DNA from: DUOA01 sp012839095
GTDB lineage: Bacteria > Bacillota > Clostridia > Caldicoprobacterales > DTU083
NCBI GenBank assembly: GCA_050951505.1
Contig: JBMNJE010000003.1
Span: 160,444 to 224,443, forward strand
Reading direction: 5' to 3'
DNA length: 64,000 nucleotides
Positions 26,149 through 35,620 of this stretch are shown piece by piece; position 1 is the first letter of the stretch; the number at the start of each line of letters is the position of its first letter. The notes below the pieces were generated by a model. It was not told the origin of the DNA. It worked only from the letters and a program-made list of their open reading frames with translations, and did no database searches. Made by a program: the position numbers and the translations under genes.

Positions 26149-29100
26149 ATGGCGAAACAGGTTAAAACCATGGACGGCAACCAGGCTGCGGCGTACATTT
26201 CATATGCTTTCACCGATGTTGCTGCCATTTATCCCATCACTCCTTCTTCCACAATGGCAGAAGAAGTTGATGCATGGTCCGCCCATGGGAAAAAGAATAT
26301 CTTCGGACAAGAGGTTAAGGTAGTTGAGATGCAGTCCGAAGCGGGGGCAGCGGGAGCGGTACACGGTTCTCTTACTGCCGGTGCCTTAACTACAACATAT
26401 ACAGCTTCACAGGGATTACTGCTGATGATTCCCAATATGTACAAAATGGCAGGCGAGCTGCTGCCGGCGGTCTTTCACGTAAGTGCAAGGGCAATTGCAG
26501 CACATGCCCTGTCTATCTTCGGCGATCATCAGGACGTTATGGCCTGCCGTCAGACAGGCTTCGCACTATTGGCATCCGCCAGTGTGCAGGAGGCAATGGA
26601 TCTGGCTGCTGTTGCTCATTTGTCTGCCATAAACTCCAGAGTGCCCTTCCTGCACTTCTTCGATGGCTTCCGCACTTCCCACGAGGAACAGAAAATCGAG
26701 GTCATCGATTATGAGGATCTTAAGTCTCTGGTAGACTATCAGGCTATTCATGAATTCCGCCAGCGGGCTCTCAATCCCAACCGGCCGGTTGTAAGAGGAA
26801 CCGCTCAGAATCCGGATATCTACTTCCAGGGCCGCGAAGCTGCCAACAAGTACTTCCAGGCAGTACCGGAAGTGGTCTCACGCTATATGGAGGAAATCTC
26901 CAGGATAACAGGGCGCAATTACCAGCTCTTTGATTATTACGGTGCTCCGGATGCCGAATACGTTGTCGTTGCAATGGGTTCCGTGTGTGAAACCATTGAT
27001 GAGACCATCGACTATCTCCTGGCCAGAGGGGAAAAGGTGGGCACCATCCGTGTTCGTCTGTATCGTCCCTTCTCAGCAGAGCATTTCCTGAAGGTTCTGC
27101 CGGAAACAGTCAAAAAGATTGCCGTTCTTGACAGGACCAAGGAACCCGGTTCCCTTGGTGAACCCCTCTATCAGGATGTCCTGCATGTGTTCTACAAGCA
27201 GGAGAAGAAGCCTGTTATCGTGGGCGGACGCTACGGCCTGGGCTCCAAGGATACCACTCCTTCCCAGATTCTGTCCGTTTTCCGCAATCTGATGCAGGAT
27301 GAGCCCAGGGACAACTTCACCATCGGCATTGTGGATGACGTGACCAATACTTCCCTGCCGGAAGCTGAATACGTCGATACCACTCCTGAAGGAACCATCA
27401 GCTGTAAATTCTGGGGTCTTGGCTCGGACGGCACGGTGGGTGCCAATAAGGCAGCCATACGAATCATCGGTGATAATACAGATTTGTTTGCTCAAGGGTA
27501 CTTCTCCTATGACAGCAAGAAGTCCGGCGGTACAACTGTTTCCCACCTGCGTTTCGGTACCAAACCCATTAAGTCCACCTACCTGGTATACTCGGCAGAC
27601 TATATAGCCTGTCATAACCGCTCCTTCCTGCATCAGACCGATGTACTGAAGGGCATCAAAAAAGGCGGCACCTTCGTTCTGAACTGTCCCTGGAGTGTGG
27701 AAGAGCTGGATGAAAAGCTGCCTGCTCAGATTAAGAAGGATATTGCTGAAAAGGAACTGGACTTCTATGTTATAGATGCCATTAAAATTGCTTCTGAAGT
27801 AGGTTTGGGAAATCGCATTAACATGGTTATGCAGACTGTTTTCTTCAAACTGGCAGAGGTTATTCCCTTGGAAGATGCAATAAAATACCTGAAGGATTCC
27901 ATTGAGGAGACCTATGGCAGAAAGGGCCGCAGGGTTGTTGAGATGAACCACAAGGCCGTTGACATGAGCCTGGACGCCCTGCACAAGGTGGATGTGCCCG
28001 GTGAATGGGCGGACGTACAGCTTGATTCCCCGGCAGTTTTGGAGGATGAGCCCGAATTCGTAAGCAGAATTCAACGCCCCATGGCCAGACTTGAAGGTGA
28101 TGAACTGCCTGTCAGCACCTTTACGGAAGCTAAGATGGAAGACGGCACATTCCCAATGGGTACCACTGCCTATGAAAAACGCGGTATTGCCGTTAATGTG
28201 CCTGAATGGCAGATTGACAACTGTATCCAGTGCAACCAGTGTTCACTGGTATGCCCCCATGCGGTTATCAGGCCTTACCTGCTGAATGATGAAGAACTGC
28301 AAAGGGCACCTGAAACCTTTGAGACCAAGAAGCCTGTCGGAAGAGGCATGGATGGTCTGCATTACCGTATTCAGGTCAGTCCCCTGGACTGCACAGGCTG
28401 CGGCAACTGTGCCGATATCTGCCCTGCCAGGGAGAAGGCCCTCATTATGAAGGATGCTGAAGAGCAGATTGAATTACAATTTGACAACGCTGAATTTGCA
28501 ACCACTGTCACAGATAAGGAAGGCGTAATGGCTAAGAACACCCTGAAGGGCAGCCAGTTTGTAACTCCCTTGTTTGAGTTCCACGGTGCCTGCCCCGGAT
28601 GCGGTGAGACCCCTTATATCAAACTGCTGACCCAGCTCTTTGGCGACAGAATGATGATTGCCAATGCCACAGGCTGCTCCTCCATTTATGGAGCCAGCGC
28701 ACCTTCCATTCCCTATACCGTAAACCGTGAGGGTAAGGGACCCACCTGGGCAAACTCCCTCTTTGAAGACAATGCCGAATTCGGTTACGGCATGTTCCTG
28801 GGAGTAAGGCAAATCCGTGAAAAAATTGCCGATCTGATGAAGGAAGCCCTGGAGGCTGATTTCAGCCAGGGCATCAAGGAAGCCTTCCAGGGCTGGCTGG
28901 ATGCTTTCAATGACGGTGAAAAGAGTAAAGCGGCTTCCAAGGCAGTTCTGGATGCCATCGAAAAGGAAGCTGACAAGAATAATCCCATTATAACGGAAAT
29001 CCTGGAGAAGAAAGACTATCTGATCAAGCCCTCCCAATGGATAATCGGAGGAGACGGCTGGGCTTATGATATCGGCTTCGGCGGTTTGGATCAGGTTCTG

Positions 29101-29691
29101 GCCTCCGGAGATGACGTGAATATACTGGTGCTGGATACAGAAGTTTACTCCAACACCGGCGGGCAATCCTCCAAATCAACGCCTACCGCTGCCGTTGCCA
29201 AATTTGCAGCTGCCGGCAAGAAGATTAGGAAGAAGGACCTGGGTGCTATGGCTATGAGCTACGGTTATGTTTATGTAGCCCAGATTGCCATGGGAGCCAA
29301 TATGAACCACACCGTCCGTACTATCAGTGAAGCTGAAAACTACAAAGGACCTTCCCTGATAATTGCTTATTCACCCTGCATTAACCACGGTATCAGGACC
29401 GGAATGGGCACCAGCATGAACCAGGAGAAGTTTGCGGTTGACACCGGCTACTGGCATCTGTACCGGTATAACCCCGAACTCAAGGAAGAGGGCAAGAACC
29501 CCTTCCAGCTGGATTCCAGGGAGCCCAAGGAAGACTTCCAGAAGTTCATAAGTTCCGAGGTTCGATATACCTCACTGAAGAACACCTTCCCGGATATTGC
29601 GGATGAGATGTTCTCTCTGGCTGAAGAACATGCCAGGGAAAGATATGCCAACTACAAGAGAATGGCAGAGATGGATTATTCCAAGGAATAA
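26149..29691 (+). CDS. nifJ: Pyruvate:ferredoxin (flavodoxin) oxidoreductase
   Basis: A 1180-residue single-chain PFOR that oxidises pyruvate to acetyl-CoA and CO2 and passes electrons to ferredoxin. Domain order is as in Desulfovibrio-type enzymes. First comes the pyrimidine-binding N-terminus (AYISYAFTDVAAIYPITPSS), then the gamma domain. A two-cluster ferredoxin domain has CIQCNQCSLVCP (about 692) and CTGCGNCADICP (about 748). The pyrophosphate-binding part has CPGCGE (about 815) and GDGWAYDIGFGG (about 968). All cluster cysteines are present. AGAGGAGGAA precedes ATG 26149. It is the central step of anaerobic sugar breakdown; the flavodiiron protein follows as a separate unit. Confidence 0.97.
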   Translation: MAKQVKTMDGNQAAAYISYAFTDVAAIYPITPSSTMAEEVDAWSAHGKKNIFGQEVKVVEMQSEAGAAGAVHGSLTAGALTTTYTASQGLLLMIPNMYKMAGELLPAVFHVSARAIAAHALSIFGDHQDVMACRQTGFALLASASVQEAMDLAAVAHLSAINSRVPFLHFFDGFRTSHEEQKIEVIDYEDLKSLVDYQAIHEFRQRALNPNRPVVRGTAQNPDIYFQGREAANKYFQAVPEVVSRYMEEISRITGRNYQLFDYYGAPDAEYVVVAMGSVCETIDETIDYLLARGEKVGTIRVRLYRPFSAEHFLKVLPETVKKIAVLDRTKEPGSLGEPLYQDVLHVFYKQEKKPVIVGGRYGLGSKDTTPSQILSVFRNLMQDEPRDNFTIGIVDDVTNTSLPEAEYVDTTPEGTISCKFWGLGSDGTVGANKAAIRIIGDNTDLFAQGYFSYDSKKSGGTTVSHLRFGTKPIKSTYLVYSADYIACHNRSFLHQTDVLKGIKKGGTFVLNCPWSVEELDEKLPAQIKKDIAEKELDFYVIDAIKIASEVGLGNRINMVMQTVFFKLAEVIPLEDAIKYLKDSIEETYGRKGRRVVEMNHKAVDMSLDALHKVDVPGEWADVQLDSPAVLEDEPEFVSRIQRPMARLEGDELPVSTFTEAKMEDGTFPMGTTAYEKRGIAVNVPEWQIDNCIQCNQCSLVCPHAVIRPYLLNDEELQRAPETFETKKPVGRGMDGLHYRIQVSPLDCTGCGNCADICPAREKALIMKDAEEQIELQFDNAEFATTVTDKEGVMAKNTLKGSQFVTPLFEFHGACPGCGETPYIKLLTQLFGDRMMIANATGCSSIYGASAPSIPYTVNREGKGPTWANSLFEDNAEFGYGMFLGVRQIREKIADLMKEALEADFSQGIKEAFQGWLDAFNDGEKSKAASKAVLDAIEKEADKNNPIITEILEKKDYLIKPSQWIIGGDGWAYDIGFGGLDQVLASGDDVNILVLDTEVYSNTGGQSSKSTPTAAVAKFAAAGKKIRKKDLGAMAMSYGYVYVAQIAMGANMNHTVRTISEAENYKGPSLIIAYSPCINHGIRTGMGTSMNQEKFAVDTGYWHLYRYNPELKEEGKNPFQLDSREPKEDFQKFISSEVRYTSLKNTFPDIADEMFSLAEEHARERYANYKRMAEMDYSKE

Positions 29692-29748
29692 TTTTCAGTA
29701 AAAAAGAGCATTGCTATAATTGATGCTCCTGATATTTTGTCAGTCTGA

Positions 29749-29789
29749 AGGGGCTGCGCACACACTTTCTGTGCGTCAGCCTCTTTTGT
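29749..29789 (+). terminator. Terminator after the PFOR gene
   Basis: An imperfect hairpin, GGGGCTGCGCACA with TGTGCGTCAGCCTC, is followed by TTTTGTC. A second smaller hairpin, GAGCAT/ATGCTC, stands between it and the stop codon. Confidence 0.6.
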
Positions 29790-29875
29790 CATCTTTTATT
29801 GAATATTTGGCAAAATTATACTATACTGTACCCATAACAGGGTCCGAACAATCACAAAAACGGAGGAGGAATGGT

Positions 29876-31075
29876 ATGAGCATCAAATTAAGTCCGAGTG
29901 TAACCTGGGTTGGGAAGAAGGATTGGGAGCTCCGGGAGTTTCACGGCATGGAATATTCCACTCACAGGGGTTCTTCCTACAACTCCTACCTGGTAAGGGA
30001 TGAGAAGGTGGCATTGATTGACACCGTATGGCTGCCCTTTGCCGATGAGTTTGTGAAGAATCTGAAAAAGGAAATTGACTTAAGTGAAATTGATTATATC
30101 ATAGCCAACCACGCTGAGGTGGACCACAGCGGAGCCCTTCCCGAACTGATGAAGGAGATCCCGGATACTCCGATTTATTGCACCCGGAACGGAGTGCGTT
30201 CTCTTAAGGGTCATTATCATCAGGACTGGAACTTTGTTGAGGTAAAGACCGGGGATAGGTTAAGCCTTGGAAAGAAAGAACTGATTTTCATCGAGGCCCG
30301 GATGCTGCATTGGCCGGATTCCATGTTCTGTTATCTGACAGAAGAACAGATTCTGTTCAGCAACGATGCCTTCGGTCAGCACTATGCTACAGAATTCATG
30401 TTCAATGATCAGGTGGACCAGGCCGAGCTGTATCAGGAGGCAATTAAGTATTATGCCAACATTCTGACACCATTCAGCTCCTTTGTAGAGAAAAAAATCA
30501 ATGAGTTTGTAAGCCTCAATCTGCCCTTGTCCATGATTTGCACCAGTCACGGTATTTTGTGGAGGGACAATCCTTTACAGATTGTGGAGAAGTATATGGA
30601 ATGGGCCGGGGATTATCAGGAAAACCAAATAACTCTGATCTACGATACCATGTGGAACGGTACCAGGCGGATGGCGGAAGCCATTGCATCCGGCATCCGG
30701 GCAGCCGATCCTGAAGTAACCGTAAAGCTTTGCAATATAGGCCGTTCTGACAAAAATGATGTCATTACCGAGGTTTTCAAATCCAAGGCCGTATTGGTGG
30801 GTTCACCCACCATAAACAAGGGGATTCTGACTGCCGTTGCCGCCATCCTGGAAGAAATCCGGGGGCTGGAGTTTAAGAATAAAAAGGCAGCAGCTTTCGG
30901 AAGCTACGGCTGGAGCGGGGAATCGGTGAAGATGATAACCGGGCTCCTGAAGGAATGCGGCATGGAGCTCATTGATGACGGCATCAGGGTTATGTGGAAT
31001 CCGGATGCAGACAGCATTGCCAAGTGCGTGGAATATGGAAAGCAGGCAGCGGCTGCCGTTTCAAAAACTGAGTGA
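29876..31075 (+). CDS. fprA: FprA-type flavodiiron protein (oxygen/NO reductase)
   Basis: A 399-residue A-type flavoprotein. The N-terminal metallo-beta-lactamase-like domain carries the diiron ligand motif HAEVDHSG (about 78-85), with further ligands in SNDAFGQH and SHGILW. The C-terminal flavodoxin domain begins IYDTMWNGTRRMAEAI (about 255). Such enzymes reduce O2 to water, or NO, with electrons from rubredoxin and protect strict anaerobes. ATG 29876 behind GGAGGAGGA is taken as the start; the frame runs open to 29720, over the terminator of the previous gene, and that part is rejected. Confidence 0.94.
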   Translation: MSIKLSPSVTWVGKKDWELREFHGMEYSTHRGSSYNSYLVRDEKVALIDTVWLPFADEFVKNLKKEIDLSEIDYIIANHAEVDHSGALPELMKEIPDTPIYCTRNGVRSLKGHYHQDWNFVEVKTGDRLSLGKKELIFIEARMLHWPDSMFCYLTEEQILFSNDAFGQHYATEFMFNDQVDQAELYQEAIKYYANILTPFSSFVEKKINEFVSLNLPLSMICTSHGILWRDNPLQIVEKYMEWAGDYQENQITLIYDTMWNGTRRMAEAIASGIRAADPEVTVKLCNIGRSDKNDVITEVFKSKAVLVGSPTINKGILTAVAAILEEIRGLEFKNKKAAAFGSYGWSGESVKMITGLLKECGMELIDDGIRVMWNPDADSIAKCVEYGKQAAAAVSKTE

Positions 31076-31096
31076 TACCTGAGGAAAACAGTAAAA

Positions 31097-31130
31097 CAGC
31101 AAAAGGACGCATCCGCGTCCTTTTGCTGTT
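31097..31130. terminator. Bidirectional intrinsic terminator
   Basis: ACAGCAAAAGGACGC and its complement form a 15-bp perfect stem with a four-base loop. It lies between fprA and the convergent DUF3787 gene; T runs inside the arms suit both directions. Confidence 0.8.
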
Positions 31131-31213
31131 CACCGGCTTTATTATTCATTACTGCATGTTTATCAAAACTGTTTCACCGTTCATTGGCATAAAGCAGGTT
31201 TATCCCTGATCAA

Positions 31214-31381
31214 TTATTTCTGGTTAGAGTCTACATAATCCTTTGCATTTCTTACTTCTTCTTCACTGGGCAGATGAACACGGGAGACGGGTTTCAGGCT
31301 CTCGATGTTTGCCCAGGCGGCGGTATCATGCTTTTCAATCGGTTTTTTCTGGCTTTTTGCTCTTTCAATATTCTTAGCCAT
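31214..31381 (-). CDS. DUF3787 family small protein (55 aa)
   Basis: Reading the minus strand gives a 55-residue protein starting MAKNIERAKSQKK, with the conserved core KHDTAAWANIESLKPVSRV and the end PSEEEVRNAKDYVDSNQK. That is the pattern of DUF3787, a short Clostridia-specific family of unknown function. AGGAGG with a short spacer precedes the ATG at 31381. It lies 120 bases after the S4 gene on the same strand and may be read from the same promoter. Confidence 0.85.
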   Translation of the reverse strand: MAKNIERAKSQKKPIEKHDTAAWANIESLKPVSRVHLPSEEEVRNAKDYVDSNQK

Positions 31382-31500
31382 GCTCCAGCCTCCTTTTTAA
31401 TAGTGTGAGTGGTATCGGACAAAAATATACTATTTTTGTAACTAATTATTACCCCGCACAAGGTAAGCTGAAACAGCAAGCTGAGCTAAAGGCTGAAGCT

Positions 31501-32082
31501 TTATCTTCTTGAATAAAATTCAACTACAAGAGAATCCTTTACATTAACCGGAATTTCTTCCCGCAGCGGTTTTCTTATGAGTACTCCTGTAAATCTTTCC
31601 TCATCCTTTTCCAGGTAGGGTACATTGAGGGTATGGGAGAGGAAGGCATCCCGGAACAAGGCTATGCTCTGAGACTTCTCTTTCAGGGAGATTGTATCCC
31701 CGGGTCTGACCTCCATGGAAGGCCGATCTGCCTTGTTTCCGTTCAGCCTTATATGCCCGTGTACCACCATCTGACGGGCCTGCCTAAGGCTGGAGGCAAA
31801 TCCCAGTCGGTAGACCATATTATCCAGCCTGCACTCCAGGGACTGCACCAGATTGTCGCCTGTATTGCCCGCAGAGCGCAGGGCTTTTTCCACATAGCGG
31901 GTCATCTGCTTTTCCAGCACTCCGTAATATTCCTTCAGTTTTTGCTTTTCCATAAGCTGCATTCCGTATTCCGACAGCTTTCTGTGATTCTTTATGCCTC
32001 TTTTCAGGGCTTTTGGGTGACCGTATACATTTTCACCCAGGCGCCTCGCAACTTTAAATCGCGGACCTTTTTTTCTTGCCAA
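31501..32082 (-). CDS. rpsD: Ribosomal protein S4 (stand-alone)
   Basis: A 193-residue S4, which nucleates 16S rRNA 5'-domain assembly. The RNA-binding S4 domain spans about 83-145 (LECRLDNMVYRLGFASSLRQARQMV). The N-terminus lacks the CxxC...C zinc finger seen in some S4 proteins, so it is the zinc-independent form. It is encoded alone, not in the alpha operon with rpsM, rpsK and rpoA, so it could be a paralogue of a second rpsD elsewhere. A stable leader that S4 might bind was not identified with confidence. Confidence 0.92.
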   Translation of the reverse strand: MARKKGPRFKVARRLGENVYGHPKALKRGIKNHRKLSEYGMQLMEKQKLKEYYGVLEKQMTRYVEKALRSAGNTGDNLVQSLECRLDNMVYRLGFASSLRQARQMVVHGHIRLNGNKADRPSMEVRPGDTISLKEKSQSIALFRDAFLSHTLNVPYLEKDEERFTGVLIRKPLREEIPVNVKDSLVVEFYSRR

Positions 32083-32393
32083 TTAATAATCCCTCCGTTT
32101 ATTCTTTCCCGGTCATGTCATTATCCGGGCATGTTCGTTTCTTCCGTGCCAGCAAGCCTTAAATTAGTATAACACAATGCTGGAAAAAAATAAATAATAA
32201 TAATTATTAATTGATAACAAATTTCAATAGTATTAATATATAGAGTTGGCTGGGGAATAACAGCCCGGCTTATAAAATTACTTGACGAAACTGACGGTAT
32301 CTGAAAAAATAAGGATGATGTTTCTGAAATCAAGGCCATATATGGGCCATAGATAAAAAACAGTGATGAAATGGAGAGAAAGGCTGAATTTAT

Positions 32394-33506
32394 ATGAGCA
32401 GATTGGCTAAGCCCAATTCTGAGATTAATATAGTAGTAGGAATGTCCGGCGGGGTAGACTCCTCGGTGGCAGCTCTGCTTCTGAAGGAGCAGGGCTACCG
32501 GGTGATCGGTGTTTTTATGAAAAACTGGGACGAGCCGGATGAAAACGGTGTCTGCACCGCCACAGTGGACTATGAGGAAGCGGTTCGCGTCTGCAATCAG
32601 CTGGATATACCCTATTATTCAGTGAACTTTGTGAAGGAATACTGGGACAGGGTTTTCACCTACTTTCTGGAGGAGTATAAGAGAGGAAGAACACCCAACC
32701 CTGATGTTTTGTGTAATAAGGAAATAAAATTCAGGATGTTCCTGGATTATGCCATGCAAATCGGTGCAGATTATCTGGCAACGGGTCACTATGCCCGGAT
32801 CGGGGAGGCAGACGGAAAGTTTCGTCTGCTAAAGGGCTTGGATCGGAGCAAGGATCAGTCCTATTTTCTGTGTGCGCTGAACCAGGAGCAGCTGTCCAAA
32901 GCCGTGTTTCCCTTAGGCGGCCTGGAAAAGAGGGAGGTCCGCCGCATAGCAGAGGAAGCAGGTCTGAAAACAGCCCATCGCAAGGACAGCACCGGGATCT
33001 GCTTTATCGGGGAGCGTAATTTCAGGGAGTTTTTAAGCGGCTATCTTCCGGCCCGGCCCGGAGAAATCAGGAGCCTGGAGCAGCCCGATCTGGTAGTGGG
33101 CAGGCATGACGGCCTGATGTATTATACCCTGGGTCAGAGAAAAGGCCTGGGCATAGGGGGAGGTTTCGGCAGCGGTGAGCCCTGGTTTGTGGTTGAAAAG
33201 GATCTGGAAAACAATATCCTTTATGTGGCGCAGGGGGAACAGAATCCCGCACTTTACTCCAGGGGGCTGACAGCTGCTGATATAAACTGGATATCAGGTG
33301 AGCCGCCTGCTGAGGAATTTTCCTGTCAGGCCAAGTTCCGCTACCGGCAGCCGGATCAGGGTGTCCGGGTGGAAGTCACCGGCAGGGACACCTGCAGGGT
33401 ATGGTTTGACATACCTCAGAGGGCCGTTACCCCGGGGCAGTATGTGGTTTTCTATCTGGGAGAGGAATGCCTGGGCGGAGGCCAGATTGAGGAAGTAATC
33501 AAATAG
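32394..33506 (+). CDS. mnmA: tRNA-specific 2-thiouridylase MnmA
   Basis: A 370-residue enzyme that makes 2-thiouridine at the wobble position of Glu, Gln and Lys tRNAs. The PP-loop SGGVDSS lies at 18-24. The catalytic cysteines are Cys107 (in NPDVLCNKEIKF) and Cys203 (in DSTGICFIGE). A C-terminal beta-barrel domain completes the usual architecture. ATG 32394 with GAGAAAGG upstream. The cysteine desulphurase that often precedes mnmA in Clostridia is not here. Confidence 0.95.
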   Translation: MSRLAKPNSEINIVVGMSGGVDSSVAALLLKEQGYRVIGVFMKNWDEPDENGVCTATVDYEEAVRVCNQLDIPYYSVNFVKEYWDRVFTYFLEEYKRGRTPNPDVLCNKEIKFRMFLDYAMQIGADYLATGHYARIGEADGKFRLLKGLDRSKDQSYFLCALNQEQLSKAVFPLGGLEKREVRRIAEEAGLKTAHRKDSTGICFIGERNFREFLSGYLPARPGEIRSLEQPDLVVGRHDGLMYYTLGQRKGLGIGGGFGSGEPWFVVEKDLENNILYVAQGEQNPALYSRGLTAADINWISGEPPAEEFSCQAKFRYRQPDQGVRVEVTGRDTCRVWFDIPQRAVTPGQYVVFYLGEECLGGGQIEEVIK

Positions 33507-33610
33507 CAGGCGGGTTTGTGTTAATTGCTTTAGTGAATTGTTTATCAATAATCATATAGATAAATCAAGCAAGCATCGAACAAGTACAATAATCAGGGGG
33601 ATATGCAAAT

Positions 33611-34441
33611 ATGGATGCTAATGTATGGTATGCCTTAAGTCTGACCTTGTTTGCCGGCCTTTCCACAGGAATCGGCGGTGCCATTGCATTTTTCACAAAG
33701 AAGACCAATACAAAATTTTTGTCCGTTGCCCTGGGCTTTTCTGCCGGCGTGATGGTGTATATTTCTTTTGTGGAAATCTTTGCTGAAGCCCGAAAAACTC
33801 TGACAGCGGAACTGGGATGGAAGACAGGTTCCTGGGTTACCATTCTGGCCTTTTTTGCAGGAATGTTCATCATTGCTCTTATTGACAACCTGGTGCCGGA
33901 ATATGAAAACCCCCATGAGGCCCGAAAGGTGGAGGACTTGGCCGGTGACGCGCCGGAAGATCTGCCGGAACACATGATACAGATAAACAAAGGCAGACTG
34001 CTTCGAACCGGATTGCTTACTGCCCTGGTTGTAGCCATTCATAACTTTCCGGAAGGATTTGCAACCTTTATGGCCTCCCTGAGGGATCCCAGTCTGGGTA
34101 TTGGAATTGCCATTGCTATTGCCATTCACAATATCCCGGAGGGAATAGCAGTTTCCATGCCGGTATATTATGCTACAAACAGCCGCAAAAAGGCCTTTCT
34201 CTATTCCTTTTTATCAGGAATATCAGAGCCCCTGGGAGCCGTTGTCGGTTATCTGATTCTTTCCAAATTCATGACAGAGGCTATGTTCGGCATTATTTTC
34301 GCCGCCGTGGGCGGAATCATGGTCTTCATTTCCTTTGATCAGCTGCTGCCAACAGCCCGGGAATACGGGGAGCATCATCTGAGCATCTACGGCCTGGTAG
34401 CAGGCATGATTGTGATGGCAGTCAGCCTGATGCTGTTCTGA
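33611..34441 (+). CDS. zupT: ZIP-family metal transporter ZupT
   Basis: A 276-residue membrane protein with eight predicted helices. The metal-conducting motifs HNFPEGFATF and HNIPEGIAVS in helices four and five are the signatures of ZupT. It imports zinc and, less specifically, other divalent metals. A short hydrophilic loop (about 96-130) with acidic and histidine residues lies in the middle, as usual. GGGGGATAT before ATG 33611 serves as ribosome site. No adjacent metal regulator. Confidence 0.92.
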   Translation: MDANVWYALSLTLFAGLSTGIGGAIAFFTKKTNTKFLSVALGFSAGVMVYISFVEIFAEARKTLTAELGWKTGSWVTILAFFAGMFIIALIDNLVPEYENPHEARKVEDLAGDAPEDLPEHMIQINKGRLLRTGLLTALVVAIHNFPEGFATFMASLRDPSLGIGIAIAIAIHNIPEGIAVSMPVYYATNSRKKAFLYSFLSGISEPLGAVVGYLILSKFMTEAMFGIIFAAVGGIMVFISFDQLLPTAREYGEHHLSIYGLVAGMIVMAVSLMLF

Positions 34442-34475
34442 TCGAATCCGGACAGATTCTTATAATTCTATAACT

Positions 34476-35150
34476 TTACCAGCGATTGTTGTTCTTAAAG
34501 GCGTTCCTGAACCGCTTTCGGTTTTTGTAGGTCTGCCAGCGAAGCTTTATGGTGGTCTTAAGGTCCGGTCCGAAGAAGAGGAAAAAGTTTACCACTGAAG
34601 CAATTGCCGCCAGCTTACGGGGCAGGGGGCCGAACAGTAGGGAATAGGCAATGAAGGCCCAGTTCAGCCAGGCCAGATACTTAATCTTTACGGGCAGTAT
34701 AAAGAATATGAGAACCTCAAAATTGGGGAATAAGTAGGCAAAGGCCAAAAAGAGGGATAGATTCAGATGCTCATTGGAGACGGTGCCAAAGCTTAAAAAG
34801 GAAGCTGCGATGGTGCTTAATACACCCACCAGGTAATACAGGTTGAACCTGAAGCTTCCCCACTGGCTTTCCAGGTTGCTGCCCACCATATAGTAGAAAT
34901 AGAGGGTGAATATAATCCAGAAGGGACTGGTTGTGGGGGGAAGGAAAAGGAAGGTTACCAGCCGCCAGACCTCCCCTCTCAGGACTGCAGCCGGGTCAAG
35001 GGATAATTTTTGAAACAGCCTGCTTTGGGGTATCAACATGTAAAGCAGGAAAACCACTGCATTCAGGATGACAATATAGGCCATCAGATCACGGATGGCA
35101 TAGCGTCTGTACTTTATTTCCAATTTATTTATCCATTTCAATCCTATCAC
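34476..35150 (-). CDS. Rhomboid-like membrane protein, probably non-proteolytic
   Basis: A 224-residue membrane protein with about six helices and the rhomboid-fold lead-in GEVWRLVTFLFLP, then WIIFTLYFYYMVGSNLESQWGSFRFNLYYLVG. The catalytic serine motif GxSG is missing; the equivalent region reads SNEHLNLSLFLAFAYLFP. The histidine of the dyad is not seen either. It therefore resembles inactive rhomboid or Derlin-like proteins. The start, ATG 35150, lacks a strong ribosome site; it is divergent from the T-box region. Function unknown. Confidence 0.78.
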   Translation of the reverse strand: MIGLKWINKLEIKYRRYAIRDLMAYIVILNAVVFLLYMLIPQSRLFQKLSLDPAAVLRGEVWRLVTFLFLPPTTSPFWIIFTLYFYYMVGSNLESQWGSFRFNLYYLVGVLSTIAASFLSFGTVSNEHLNLSLFLAFAYLFPNFEVLIFFILPVKIKYLAWLNWAFIAYSLLFGPLPRKLAAIASVVNFFLFFGPDLKTTIKLRWQTYKNRKRFRNAFKNNNRW

Positions 35151-35281
35151 ATCCTCGTCAACTGGGTAGCTGCCGGCTTACCGGGCTGGGACGGTGCAGC
35201 ATGGTGCAAAACCGGAGTGCCTGCATCTTGACAAATATTATATTATCAAGTATCATAAATTGCAAACTGAATTAATATAAA

Positions 35282-35537
35282 GGCTGCGAAAAGGACAGTA
35301 GTACAGGGTCGGATTTACAGAGACACGATGCCTTGGGTGGAAGCACGTGATGATGCCCTGATACGAAGATCACCTTGGAGCCGGAGGCTGAAATGACCTT
35401 GTTCAAACTAGGCTTCCCCGCATCAAAGCGTTATTGGAAAGAGAGACAGGGCATTTTCCCGGAAGGAATGGCCCTGTAAATCGGGTGGTACCGCGGAATA
35501 TTCCGTCCCTTGACATATGTCAGGGGATTTTTATTTT
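35282..35537 (+). ncRNA. T-box leader, isoleucine type
   Basis: The conserved T-box segment GGGTGGTACCGCGG is at 35483-35496. A stem I region begins at 35282, and a probable specifier ATC (Ile) lies in GAAGATCACC near 35430. The leader ends in a terminator (35507-35536: CCTTGAC/GTCAGGG followed by TTTTTATTTT). Uncharged tRNA(Ile) should stabilise the antiterminator and allow transcription into ileS, 84 bases downstream. Confidence 0.93.
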
Positions 35538-35620
35538 GCAGCACTTGATTTGACTGAGATTAGAACCTGCAGTATCAATAGAATAAAGAACAGACGGAAA
35601 TATAGGAAGGAATGAATTTT

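Noticed and set aside
27073..28074. Long minus-strand frames opposite the PFOR and ileS genes
   Set aside because: They lie wholly antisense to strongly conserved genes, have no ribosome sites and no family likeness.
31294..31479. A 61-codon minus-strand frame upstream of the DUF3787 gene
   Set aside because: It overlaps the DUF3787 gene in another frame, which has a better ribosome site and a recognised family pattern.
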